From contig NZ_JALJWF010000001.1 of the NCBI RefSeq assembly GCF_024168645.1, positions 4,405,501 through 4,469,500 on the forward strand: a stretch of 64,000 nucleotides of DNA. Direction: 5' to 3'. This document shows positions 7,407 to 14,951 of this stretch, piece after piece. The notes beneath the pieces were generated by a model. It was not told where the DNA came from. It searched no databases and was given only the letters and a program-made list of their open reading frames with translations. Position 1 is the stretch's first letter, and each line of letters starts with the position of its first letter. Both the position numbers and the translations under genes were made by a program. The stretch is from Pseudomonas sp. GGS8 (GTDB lineage: Bacteria; Pseudomonadota; Gammaproteobacteria; Pseudomonadales; Pseudomonadaceae).

Positions 7407-8600
7407 TCATCTCCCCATTGCCGGAAAGCCGCGATGCCTGGCAGACCACACCACGACAAGCGTTGCCAGCAGCAGCAACAGTAGCGCAGGAGAGAACGCG
7501 CCGACGCCGAGGCGATCCAGCAACAAGCCGCCGATGATGCCGCCACCTGCGATCGCCATGTTCCAGGCCGTGACCAGCATGGACTGTGCGATATCCGCCG
7601 CGTCCCCGGCTGTTTGGGCAATTGCAGTCTGGAACAGGGTCGCGGCACCACCGAAGGCAAGGCCCCAAGCCCCGATCGCCGCATAGACGGCGACAGGTTC
7701 ATTGCCCATCACGCCCAGCACCAGTGCCGCGAATCCGAACAAGGCCGTGCTGACAAGGGTCAGCGCACGCAGGTGACGGTCAATCAGTACGCCAATGATC
7801 CAGATGCCCAGTAACGACGTGACCCCGAACACCAGCAGGACCAGATCCGTCCGTTCCCCCATGCCGGCCGCCGCCAGAAACGGGGCGATGTAGGTATAGA
7901 GGATGTTGTGCGCGAGTACGAAGGCCAACACCACGAACAGCACCGGGCGGATACCCGGCAGAGTAAACACATACTTCAGTGACAACCGCTTGCCCATGGT
8001 CTGCCCGGAGAAGTCAGGCACCTTGAAGCGCACCCATACCATCAGGATCAGTGCCAACAAGCTCATGATGCCGAAGCACATGCGCCAGCCAACCAGGTTG
8101 CCGAGAAAAGTGCCTGCCGGCACACCCAGCGACAGCGCCAGTGGTGTACCCACCATGGCGATCGCGATGGCCCGTCCCTTTTGATGTTCGGGCACCATCC
8201 GGGCGGCATAACCAGCCAGCAGCGCCCAGAGCAGCCCAGCCGATACGCCCGCCAGGAGTCGGGCCACCATCGTCAAGGTAAAGCTGGTGGAGAGAGTCGT
8301 AAGGGTATTGGCAATGGCAAAGCCCGCGATGGCGGCCAGCAGCAACGGCCTGCGCCGCACTCCCTGGGTCGCTGCCATCAACGGGATGGCGGCGACCAGA
8401 GAGCCGATCGCATAGATGGTGACGAGCTGACCCGCGAGCGATTCGGACACCATCAGCCCGGCGCCGATCTGCAGAAGCAGGCCCGCTGGCAGCGCTTCGG
8501 TCAGGATCGTGACGAACCCCGCCAAGGCGAGCGCCAGCAATGCTGTGATTGGAAGCTGGGCGGGTCTTCCGGCTTCGCTGCAGCGGTCGCTGGCGTTCAT
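7407..8600 (-). CDS. MFS transporter, DHA1 family (drug/arabinose-efflux type)
   Basis: A 397-residue permease with 12 predicted membrane segments (for example PITALLALALAGFVTILTEA, DGAFSPALLLLLLATLVVV-like end). The A-motif region after TM2 reads G-x-x-(R/K)RRPLL. The start ATG (8598-8600) overlaps the stop of the serine hydrolase by four bases (ATGA), so the two are translationally coupled. The long in-frame extension upstream of 8600 belongs to the antisense frame of the hydrolase and is not coding. It likely exports a small hydrophobic compound. Strongly GC-rich compared with the flanks. Confidence 0.85.
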   Translation of the reverse strand: MNASDRCSEAGRPAQLPITALLALALAGFVTILTEALPAGLLLQIGAGLMVSESLAGQLVTIYAIGSLVAAIPLMAATQGVRRRPLLLAAIAGFAIANTLTTLSTSFTLTMVARLLAGVSAGLLWALLAGYAARMVPEHQKGRAIAIAMVGTPLALSLGVPAGTFLGNLVGWRMCFGIMSLLALILMVWVRFKVPDFSGQTMGKRLSLKYVFTLPGIRPVLFVVLAFVLAHNILYTYIAPFLAAAGMGERTDLVLLVFGVTSLLGIWIIGVLIDRHLRALTLVSTALFGFAALVLGVMGNEPVAVYAAIGAWGLAFGGAATLFQTAIAQTAGDAADIAQSMLVTAWNMAIAGGGIIGGLLLDRLGVGAFSPALLLLLLATLVVVWSARHRGFPAMGR

Positions 8601-9796
8601 TCGCGTGGCTCCGCAGGGACGGTACCGTAGACCGCATCGCGCAGGTCGGTGACAAAACGCCCGGACATGCCCTCGTACAAGGTGTTGGTGAAAGCCACCA
8701 CGCTCAGGCCGCGTGCGGGATCGACGAACCATGCGTGGCCGTAGGCACCGCCCCAGCGCCAGGTGCCCGGCGATTCCGGCGACGCGGCGGCCACGGGGTC
8801 GCGCAGCACCGAGAAGCCCAGGCCGAAGCCGAATCCTGGCGCATTGGGCAATTCCAGTCCCCCGGTCTGGTCGCTCCCCATTTCCTTCACCAAGGTAGAA
8901 GGTAGCAATGGATCGCCGCCCTGGCGCAGCGCTTCCAGCAAGCGCAGGAAATCTCCGGCGCTGCCGACCATGCCGGCACCACCAGACGGGAACGCCTCGG
9001 CGTCGAAGACGCGCGCCGGCGCGTAGCGGATTCCAACAGAGCCCTCGAAGGCGGACACGACATCCACGTTGCGCATGCGGCGCGGTGCCGGTGTGCCGTT
9101 GACGTAGGCCGCCGCCAGCCGGCTGGCATCGCGCGCGACGAAGGCGGTGTCGTCCATGCCCAGTGGGCCGGTCACCAGCGCCTGCACCGCCTTGTCCAGC
9201 GACTGGCCGCAGACCCGCTCGATCACCGCACCAAGCACATCGATAGCCAGCGAATAGCCCCAGGTGGTTCCCGGCGGATACAGCAGCGGCACGCTGGCCA
9301 GGCGGCGCAGGTTTTCGGCCAAAGTGATGCCAGACTGGTCCATGCCGTCGGACACGCCGGCCCGGGCGTAGGGGCCGTTGTCGTCGGCCTCGAAGAAACG
9401 GTAGCCCAAGCCGGCCGTGTGGCTCAGCAACTGCCGCGCCGTGATCGACGGCATACTGCCATCGGGCAAGCACGGCCGGAAATCCGGCAGCCAGCGCTCG
9501 ATGCCTTCGTCCAGGGCGAGCCGCCCCTGCGCCACCAGCACCATCGCCGCGATGGAGACGATCGGTTTGCTCACCGACGCCAGCCGAAACAGCGCGTCCT
9601 CGTTCATCGCCCGGCCCGCTTCACGGTCGGAGTTGCCGGCGGCGCGACGGTAGATCAGTTCACCGTCCTTGGCGACGAGCACCACCGCGCCGACCAAGCG
9701 CTGGTCGGCCAACGCCTGATCAACGACGGTATCGACACGGCCGGGTAAGCGCGCGGGCGGAACGCCGAGGCGCAACGGAGACGGAAGAGTTGGCAT
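8597..9796 (-). CDS. Class C beta-lactamase-fold serine hydrolase (esterase/EstB-like)
   Basis: A 399-residue protein of the beta-lactamase/D-Ala-D-Ala carboxypeptidase fold. The SxxK nucleophile motif is S74-V-S-K77 in FRLASVSKPIV. The second motif lies in GYSLAIDVLG, where the Asn of the lactamase YxN is replaced, as in family VIII esterases. ITARQLLSHTAGLGY and a GHAWF-type end are typical. There is no signal peptide, so it is probably a cytosolic esterase. It is first in a two-gene operon with the MFS transporter and divergent from a LysR regulator that probably controls both. Confidence 0.85.
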   Translation of the reverse strand: MPTLPSPLRLGVPPARLPGRVDTVVDQALADQRLVGAVVLVAKDGELIYRRAAGNSDREAGRAMNEDALFRLASVSKPIVSIAAMVLVAQGRLALDEGIERWLPDFRPCLPDGSMPSITARQLLSHTAGLGYRFFEADDNGPYARAGVSDGMDQSGITLAENLRRLASVPLLYPPGTTWGYSLAIDVLGAVIERVCGQSLDKAVQALVTGPLGMDDTAFVARDASRLAAAYVNGTPAPRRMRNVDVVSAFEGSVGIRYAPARVFDAEAFPSGGAGMVGSAGDFLRLLEALRQGGDPLLPSTLVKEMGSDQTGGLELPNAPGFGFGLGFSVLRDPVAAASPESPGTWRWGGAYGHAWFVDPARGLSVVAFTNTLYEGMSGRFVTDLRDAVYGTVPAEPRE

Positions 9797-9878
9797 GCGG
9801 ATTTCCTTGGTTCATGGATAACCCCTGAACGATAGGATTTCCGCGATAAAAGAAAAAGCAGGGTAGAGTTCCACGGTA

Positions 9879-9898
9879 TGCGGAAATATTTGTCCGCA
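9879..9898. promoter_or_regulatory. Palindromic operator candidate upstream of LysR gene
   Basis: TGCGGAAATATTTGTCCGCA has perfect TGCGGA/TCCGCA arms and an AT-rich centre. It lies 16 bases before the LysR start and about 80 bases before the divergent hydrolase start. Its position and symmetry fit an autoregulatory LysR site. Confidence 0.5.
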
Positions 9899-9914
9899 AT
9901 TAGGGGGCAGGAAC

Positions 9915-10847
9915 ATGGATAGCCTGAATGGATTCACCGTATTCGTCCAAGTCGCCGAAACGCGCAGTTTCGTAGAGGCCGGCCGTCTGCTGGGGGTATC
10001 GGCATCGGCCGTGGGCAAGAGCGTGGCGCGGCTGGAAGCTAGGCTCGGCGCGCGGTTGTTCCACCGCAGCACGCGCAGCATCGCGCTGACCGCCGAGGGT
10101 GCTCAATTCTTGGAACGCAGCCGGCGCATCTTGGCCGAGATCGAAGCTGCGGAGCTGGAACTGTCGCATGCCACCACCGCGCCGCGCGGGCGCTTGCGCG
10201 TGAGTCTGCCGCTGGTCAGTTCGCTCGTGCTGCCAGTGCTCGGCGATTTCATGCGGCAGTACCCCGAAATCGAACTGGACCTGGACTTCACCGACCGTAT
10301 GGTCGATGTGATCGAGGAAGGTTTCGATGCCGTCGTGCGCACCGGCGAGCCGGCCGATTCACGGCTGTCGGCGCGGCGGTTGGGCGAGTTCCAGATGATA
10401 CTGGTGGCCTCGCCCGAATACCTAGAGCAGCGCGGCACGCCGCAGCGGCCCGCCGACCTGGCGGAGCATAGCTGCTTGCACTATCGCTATCCGAACACGG
10501 GCAAGCTGGAAGTCTGGCCCCTGCGTATCGCGCCGGATGAGCCGGAATTGCAACTGCCGACCTCGATGATTTGCAACAACATCGAGACGCGCGTTTGCTT
10601 CGCGTTGCAGGGACTGGGCATCGCCTGCCTGCCGGATTTCGCCATCCGTGACGCCATCGCCGATGGCCGCTTGCACACCGTGCTGGACCCGTATGTGCAG
10701 CGCACTGGCGCCTTCCATGTGCTGTGGCCTTCCGGCCGTCAGGTATCGCCCAAGATCAGGGTGTTCATAGACTTTCTGAGTGAACGGGTGTTTCCCGTCG
10801 CTGAAGCGAAGACCCATCAAAAGCCGAAGCGGCACGTCAGCCGATGA
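9915..10847 (+). CDS. LysR-family transcriptional regulator
   Basis: A 310-residue regulator. N-terminal winged HTH: MDSLNGFTVFVQVAETRSFVEAGRLLGVSASAVGKSVARLEARLGARLF. The effector-binding domain starts near residue 90 (GRLRVSLPLVSSLVLPVLGDF). The C-terminal tail (AEAKTHQKPKRHVSR) extends beyond the usual end and runs up to the relaxase remnant, suggesting the original 3' end was altered when the cassette joined. It is divergent from the hydrolase/MFS operon, its likely target. Confidence 0.88.
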   Translation: MDSLNGFTVFVQVAETRSFVEAGRLLGVSASAVGKSVARLEARLGARLFHRSTRSIALTAEGAQFLERSRRILAEIEAAELELSHATTAPRGRLRVSLPLVSSLVLPVLGDFMRQYPEIELDLDFTDRMVDVIEEGFDAVVRTGEPADSRLSARRLGEFQMILVASPEYLEQRGTPQRPADLAEHSCLHYRYPNTGKLEVWPLRIAPDEPELQLPTSMICNNIETRVCFALQGLGIACLPDFAIRDAIADGRLHTVLDPYVQRTGAFHVLWPSGRQVSPKIRVFIDFLSERVFPVAEAKTHQKPKRHVSR

Positions 10848-10857
10848 ATGGCCTTCT

Positions 10858-11020
10858 CTGTCCACGATACACCACCCTCGCGGACCGTCGCTGCCACCGG
10901 CTGTCCAAGCCGCTGTTCGATCACCGGCTTCCACGGCACACTGCACGAGGCTGAATCCCTTGCCGTCATCGAGCATCGCGTAACACCCGCTGGCAAGCAT
11001 CACTCTGTGCCGGTACCTCG
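10858..11020 (-). pseudogene. C-terminal fragment of a conjugative relaxase (VirD2-like, DUF3363 type)
   Basis: On the minus strand from about 11020 one frame reads VMLASGCYAMLDDGKGFSLV. After a short indel a second frame continues PWKPVIEQRLGQPVAATVRE-GGVSW. Together they match my recollection of the C-terminus of ICE-borne DUF3363 relaxases (ASGRYAMLDDGMGFSLVPWKPVIEQRLGQ). The fragment is frameshifted and lacks the catalytic N-terminal part. It abuts a LysR fragment at 11021 and the end of the LysR gene at 10847. Confidence 0.6.
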
Positions 11021-11169
11021 TCAGACTGCACGAACCCGGCATTGAACAGGTCGCTGTTTAGTCCTTTGATCTGCAGCGACAGCGACGTTTCCGACAACCG
11101 AATTTCCACTTTCGGCTCTTCCGTTCGGAATTGGGCGAGCAATGCCGAAATTCGCGGCTGAAGGGGCAA
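11021..11169 (-). pseudogene. Middle fragment of a LysR-family effector domain
   Basis: The minus-strand frame from 11169 reads MPLQPRISALLAQFRTEEP... then IRLSETSLSLQIKGLNSDLFN-AGFVQSDEVP, which is the start of a LysR effector-binding domain (consensus PRLSALLA-CREEEPEVEIRLFE--L--Q-KGL--DLFDAGFAQSDEV). It stops where the relaxase homology begins. It may be from the same subtype of ICE-linked LysR as the N-terminal fragment at 7290-7400, but the two are in the wrong order to be one gene simply split by insertion. Confidence 0.6.
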
Positions 11170-11503
11170 TTTGTAAAACTCACATAAATCGCGATTTTCC
11201 TAAACAACTACCGTAAGGCCACGCTGTCTTCCAAACACTTTGACAGACCGGTTTTGGCCGTTTTCTGCCTGTCACAGTCGGCAGAAAACGACCCATAGTG
11301 GTCAACGAGGTGCGAAATCACATGTCATAGACTCAATGTTGCTTCGTACTCTCTTAACTATGCTTTGATTTTTTTTCATCTCTACGCGGTTTGCGCAGAG
11401 TATCCGGCGAGGTTAGGAGCGATATGCCTCCGGTTGTCTGGCTTCTATCCGAGAGGCACGGGGCCACACAATCAGTCCGACGCGGTGGCAACAAGTGCTC
11501 CGC
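11170..11503. other. Intergenic; contains one dispersed palindromic repeat
   Basis: No coding signal was seen. At 11245-11303 lies a copy of the dispersed hairpin: GGTTTTGGCCGTTTTCTGCC ... GGCAGAAAACGACCCATAG, with a 13-base arm CCGTTTTCTGCC-type pairing. The remainder (11304-11503) shows nothing recognisable. Confidence 0.6.
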
Positions 11504-12118
11504 TCACCCGCAGGCCAGATGTCTCTCGATCAACCTCGCCACTTCGGCTGCGTGAGTAAAGCCCAGACTGTGATCGGCGCCAGGGAAAACGTGTAGTTCA
11601 GCACGGGGTAACAGTTGAGCAAGGCGCTGGCCGACGCGAACGGGGCTGATCAGATCAGAATCTCCCCAGAGGAGCAGGACTGGCATGCGCAACTCGACCA
11701 ACCGGAGCGTGAGGTCGGTGCGGTCGTCGAGAAACCAACTCGGCAGTGTCGGGTTGGCGGCAGCAAAATCCGGGCGCCAGTCATGCGCGCCCAGAGCAGA
11801 CATATCCACCCCGCCAGAGGTAACGGTCAGCGTCAGGTGCGTGATCAGCTCAGGGCGTTCAAGCGCCGCAAGCACAGCGACTATGCCGCCCATGGACTGT
11901 GCCACCAGCGCTGTGGGGCGGTCGATCTCGGCCAGCACGCGCGCCACCAGATCATCCATGCCAGTCACGCCAGGCAAGGGCGGAGTGTCTCCAAAGCCGG
12001 GCCAGCCGATATGGACCTGCTGCGCCGGGTGGGCCAAGCGCTCAGCAACCGGATGCCAAAACCGGGTGTTACCTGAGGCTCCGGGCAGGAAGAGGAGTTT
12101 GGCGGGGGATGCGATCAC
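11504..12118 (-). CDS. Alpha/beta hydrolase
   Basis: From a GTG at 12118 (AAGGA about eight bases upstream) this gives 204 residues beginning with the beta-strand AKLLFLPGASGNTRFW, which carries the HG-like oxyanion region. The nucleophile elbow is AQSMGG, and the acid and His are in LLWGDSDLISP and FPGADHSLGF. This is a complete compact catalytic triad (Ser-Asp-His). The in-frame extension to 12289 has no support. It is similar to small carboxylesterases of the YbfF/RutD type; substrate unknown. Confidence 0.8.
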   Translation of the reverse strand: MIASPAKLLFLPGASGNTRFWHPVAERLAHPAQQVHIGWPGFGDTPPLPGVTGMDDLVARVLAEIDRPTALVAQSMGGIVAVLAALERPELITHLTLTVTSGGVDMSALGAHDWRPDFAAANPTLPSWFLDDRTDLTLRLVELRMPVLLLWGDSDLISPVRVGQRLAQLLPRAELHVFPGADHSLGFTHAAEVARLIERHLACG

Positions 12119-12297
12119 AGGTTCGGTCCTTGAAGGTGGGATTGAAAGAGTCAGCAGGAGGAAAAAATGGATACCACGAGGTTCGATGACCACTTCGGAA
12201 CGAGAGCCGCCGGTAGTGAAGGGCAACTCGCGCCCCAAAGCAGCCCACCATAACAGGTAGCCTCCCGACCTAACGTAGCCCAGCTCCATCCGTACTA

Positions 12298-12516
12298 CTA
12301 GATGCCTTGGGCGCGTTTAGGTTTGTGGGATGCCAACCACTCTTTCTGCTCAGCGTCGATGAAGCTGCCGAAGATGCGAAACATAGACGTCAGGTATGGC
12401 CACTTCTCCTTTGAATCAGGAAAGCGTAGCAGCCAAAAAAATGGCCCGCATGCGGGCGGGCCAAATGGGGATTCTTCAAAGGAGCAGGGATAATCTGCGC
12501 TCCATTCTGTGAGCAC
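12298..12516 (-). CDS. Possible small protein downstream of cytochrome c (doubtful)
   Basis: A 72-residue frame from a GTG at 12516, with Phe-, Trp- and Pro-rich sequence (FGPPACGPFFWLLRFPDSKEKW) and a basic end (SHKPKRAQGI). The frame is preserved in the duplicate at 16772-16990, but the differences seen between copies (S/F, Y/C, G/D, Q/K) are all amino-acid changing, which argues against strong protein-level constraint. It may be part of the cytochrome c transcript's 3' region. Confidence 0.3.
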   Translation of the reverse strand: MLTEWSADYPCSFEESPFGPPACGPFFWLLRFPDSKEKWPYLTSMFRIFGSFIDAEQKEWLASHKPKRAQGI

Positions 12517-12567
12517 TGCGTGAAAAGCATGTCGCCGAAACGAAAGTATTCGGTCGAAGCAAACACA

Positions 12568-12903
12568 CTACTTTTGCTGATGCAGGTATTTCTGAATTGC
12601 ATCAATTTCAAGTTTGCCTGGCTTTACACCGTTGTCAGATTTGAAGCTAGCGCTAGCCCAATGCGGCATTGGCGCCTTCAGAGGCTTCCCATGGTCGTCG
12701 ATACCGCTCAGCACGGCTCGCTCAAAAACTTTTGATTTCCACTCACTGGCATCTCCGGCCAGCTTAGGTGCCGATCCTCCCGTGCCTCGAGGCCCGTGAC
12801 AAACAACGCAGTTATCTTGAAAAAGTTTTTCACCATCTGGCGGTGATGCCATTGCCGATGAGCAGGTGAGTAGGGCTATAAACATCAGAAATGCGCATTT
12901 CAT
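12568..12903 (-). CDS. Small periplasmic c-type cytochrome
   Basis: From the ATG at 12903 (AGGAG six bases upstream) this gives 111 residues. A signal peptide MKCAFLMFIALLTCSSAMAS is followed by one haem site CVVCH near residue 31 and a distal Met candidate (APMPHW). The mature domain (~92 residues) is a class I monohaem cytochrome of the cytochrome c5/c-family size, a periplasmic one-electron carrier. No oxidase or dehydrogenase gene is adjacent. A frameshifted duplicate lies at 17043-17379. Confidence 0.88.
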   Translation of the reverse strand: MKCAFLMFIALLTCSSAMASPPDGEKLFQDNCVVCHGPRGTGGSAPKLAGDASEWKSKVFERAVLSGIDDHGKPLKAPMPHWASASFKSDNGVKPGKLEIDAIQKYLHQQK

Positions 12904-13034
12904 TTTAGGCTCCTGGCGACCCAACGATGACGTGAGCTGCTTAGGGACGCTAAGTGAGAGCGTAGCAGGAGGCGAATGACGATGGGCGAGAGGACTTCAG
13001 GTAGCGAATCCCGACGCTGGGCCGGACTGCTTTC

Positions 13035-13244
13035 TCATGCGTGCTGGATTAGCTTGATCTGCCGCTGGACTGCGGTAAGCGACTCGCCAGCCTCCTTGAC
13101 GGCTGATCGTATCTCATTCTTGGAGACCACACATTTTTTGTGCCCAGTACTTAAGCTCGCTACCGTCCCTAACGTGAACTCTGATCTCGTCTGTGCCGCA
13201 AATGTGTTTGCGCTACTCCATAGGGCTCTCCGTGTCTTGTTCAT
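13035..13244 (-). CDS. Small protein of unknown function
   Basis: A 69-residue basic frame (MNKTRRALWSSANTFAAQTR...) with a helical end (IRSAVKEAGESLTAVQRQIKLIQHA). It starts at an ATG and spans the right edge of duplicated block copy 1, so only its 3' end is duplicated. No family is recognised and coding status is uncertain. Confidence 0.35.
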   Translation of the reverse strand: MNKTRRALWSSANTFAAQTRSEFTLGTVASLSTGHKKCVVSKNEIRSAVKEAGESLTAVQRQIKLIQHA

Positions 13245-13286
13245 GGTGTGAGGCGATTAAAGGATTTTAGGTGTTCGGCGCGTGTT

Positions 13287-13398
13287 CGCGCCGCTACGCG
13301 AAATCTGAGCCCGGAATCCTCTGCTCAATGTAAAGATTTCAATCTCAAACGCGTACTTTTCTACCGTGGAAACCATGGCCGACTTTTTCAACAGAATC
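13287..13398 (+). mobile_element. MITE-like element, copy C (left end missing)
   Basis: It shares the right 112 bp of the element, ending CAACAGAATC at 13398 followed by GGCC (13399-13402). Homology starts abruptly at CGCGCCGCTACG, so the left TIR and about 65 bp have been lost. Confidence 0.8.
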
Positions 13399-13465
13399 GG
13401 CCGAAATCGGACGTCGGTATGGTTAGAATCGGTGGCGCCCTCTATCGTTCAGGACACAGAATTCG

Positions 13466-13720
13466 ATGAGCAGACTTTCAATGCTGATCGCGGAAGCTCG
13501 ATCAGGGCTTTCCACCCAGGAGCGGATCCCCCATGAAAAATGGGCAGCGATTGCGTCGCAATGCGGAGCCGCGGAAACTGTAGAGATAGAGAGGCGCGTC
13601 GCATCCCTCAGGGCCGAGTTGGAAACGATCGAAGCGTGGGATGGCGACACGATGGATGACATCAACATCGCGATCAACCATTTTTCTCAGCTACTGAGAA
13701 TGGCTGCTGGCGCGCTCTAA
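13466..13720 (+). CDS. Small helical protein of unknown function
   Basis: An 84-residue acidic, helical protein (MSRLSMLIAEARSGLSTQER...). The segment VEIERRVASLRAELETIEAWDGDTM could form a short coiled coil. It lies just right of MITE copy C and has no recognised family. The ATG start is plausible, but no strong ribosome site was seen. Confidence 0.45.
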   Translation: MSRLSMLIAEARSGLSTQERIPHEKWAAIASQCGAAETVEIERRVASLRAELETIEAWDGDTMDDINIAINHFSQLLRMAAGAL

Positions 13721-14121
13721 TCATTCACGGGCCGGGCTCAAGAGTCAGATCTGTCTGTGTGGGATCAGAAGCAGTCGGGCATGACTGCTCCCGAGCCAAA
13801 GCGGACGTCATCGAAAGTCCCGGGACCCGCCCTGGGTGGGAAGAGTAGCTGCATGAAGCGCCCGGGTTGGGCGTGTAAAAAATATGTTCCTGTAGCGGAA
13901 ACTTGGTGCGCGGCGCTCAGTCTGTATTGGTAGTGGCAGGCTGCCACCCTTGCTGATTCGATCAGCTGCGCAAGGCTGCCCTGTCCCAGGCCTGCTCAAG
14001 GAGTTCGAGACACCAAGCCATTCAACCCTCTTTTGTATGCCAATGCACAAGCGCCCGAGTATGGTCCGCGCGGGCGTGATGACTTTGCCAGTGATTTCGA
14101 GACATCTCGTAAGGAACTTTC
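13721..14121. other. 400-bp intergenic region, nothing recognised
   Basis: Short frames on both strands overlap without protein-like features. The last 40 bases are the leader of the repeat-protein gene, with AAGGAA about seven bases before its ATG. Confidence 0.5.
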
Positions 14122-14535
14122 ATGAAGCTTAAGGTTGTTCTGCTAGGTTCGATTTTGATTGCTTCGCCGCTGTATCAAACCTTTGCAGACAGTTGCAGTG
14201 CAAATATTACAGGCGGTTACGATTGTAGATACGATGATGGAACAACTTCTTCCAGCAGCGCGAACATTATGGGAGGGCAGGACACCCGCTACAGCGATGG
14301 CCGTACATCGCAAAGCAGCGCGAACATTATGGGCGGGCAAGATACCCGTTATAGCGATGGTCGCACGTCGCAAAGCAGCTCGAACATTATGGGCGGGCAA
14401 GATACCCGCTACAGCGATGGCCGCACGTCGCAAAGCAGTGCAAACATTATGGGAGGTCAGGATACCCGCTACAGCGATGGTCGTACGTCCCAAAGCAGAG
14501 CGAACATTCTGGGTGGACAGGATACGGGTTATTGA
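14122..14535 (+). CDS. Secreted protein built of 20-residue tandem repeats
   Basis: A 137-residue protein. Residues 1-22 are a signal peptide (MKLKVVLLGSILIASPLYQTFA). A divergent first unit (SCSANITGGYDCRYDDGTTS) is followed by four almost identical 20-residue units of the form SSANIMGGQDTRYSDGRTSQ, then a partial unit (SRANILGGQDTGY) and stop. The pattern alternates N, G, D, S and aromatic residues with strict period 20, suggesting a beta-helix or beta-roll strip on the cell surface or in the periplasm. AAGGAA precedes the ATG. No family name is known to me. Confidence 0.8.
   Translation: MKLKVVLLGSILIASPLYQTFADSCSANITGGYDCRYDDGTTSSSSANIMGGQDTRYSDGRTSQSSANIMGGQDTRYSDGRTSQSSSNIMGGQDTRYSDGRTSQSSANIMGGQDTRYSDGRTSQSRANILGGQDTGY
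14194..14532 (+). repeat. 60-bp coding tandem repeat
   Basis: Units begin with AGCAGCGCGAACATTATGGG-like sequence at 14254, 14314, 14374 and 14434, with a partial unit at 14494 and a diverged unit at 14194. The period is exactly 60 bp. Most inter-unit changes are at third codon positions (for example GGA/GGC, CGC/CGT), so the protein repeat is under constraint or recently amplified. Confidence 0.9.
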
Positions 14536-14900
14536 AACAGCGCATTACCGCGCGAGTTTGGGTGTTGGCATCGGAAATTAATTCAGCCCTCTTGGAGGGC
14601 CGGGCATTTGCCCTCCAGGATATTGCAGTAATACTCTCGCGACAGCGTGGCAACCTACCTCTCTCTCCATTGGACATAAAGGCGCACGGTTATTGAACAC
14701 GTTCTCCGTGTAAAAGTGGTACGAACCTGCGCCTGAAACTCTGGCGATGGATGGCACAGTGATGGCCAGGAAACAGGATCTATGATCCAATCCGGGTAAG
14801 AGGTTTACGGAGATGCTCTGTAGCGAAGGCCGCAAGCATCGCGTGAGAACGGACAGTGACTGACCTGGTCAATCATTGCTCAGGTGAGTGGATGCAGTAG
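14536..14900. other. Intergenic region with hairpins; possible decayed minus-strand frame
   Basis: A hairpin with GGAGGGC/GCCCTCC arms lies at 14593-14615. A minus-strand frame (14578-14835) has some protein-like character (GSYHFYTENVFNNRAPLCPM) but no recognised family or ribosome site. I regard it as non-coding or decayed. Confidence 0.3.
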
Positions 14901-14924
14901 GCCGGCCACGATAGCCGGCTTTTT
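14901..14924 (+). terminator. Rho-independent terminator
   Basis: Stem GCCGGC (14901-14906) and GCCGGC (14914-14919) with loop CACGATA, followed by five Ts. It lies between the repeat-protein gene and the zinc-ribbon membrane protein. Confidence 0.7.
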
Positions 14925-14951
14925 CATGGATATAGATAGGAAAGGAAAAAA

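Larger units (their letters stand above)
12241..13053. repeat. 0.8-kb duplicated block, copy 1
   Basis: This 813-bp block (starting ...CCATAACAGGTAGCCTCCCG and ending CGTGCTGGATTAGC) is repeated in direct orientation at 16665-17529 with only scattered substitutions. Copy 2 carries an extra ~52 bp near its left end, bounded by the direct repeat CCGCCAG. Copy 1 carries the intact cytochrome c gene. Confidence 0.9.

Noticed and set aside
7407..9473. A 688-residue minus-strand frame covering MFS and hydrolase
   Set aside because: The upstream 290 residues are the wrong frame of the serine hydrolase gene; the MFS gene starts at 8600 with an ATGA overlap.
10422..11042. Minus-strand frame of 206 residues opposite the LysR gene
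   Set aside because: Only its first ~25 residues resemble a protein (the relaxase fragment); the rest is antisense of LysR and runs on by chance.
14143..14493. Minus-strand frame through the tandem repeat
   Set aside because: Any frame through a 60-bp repeat stays open; the plus-strand one has a signal peptide and ribosome site and is the real gene.
14143..14535. CRISPR-like array at the tandem repeat
   Set aside because: Units are contiguous 60-bp coding repeats without spacers.
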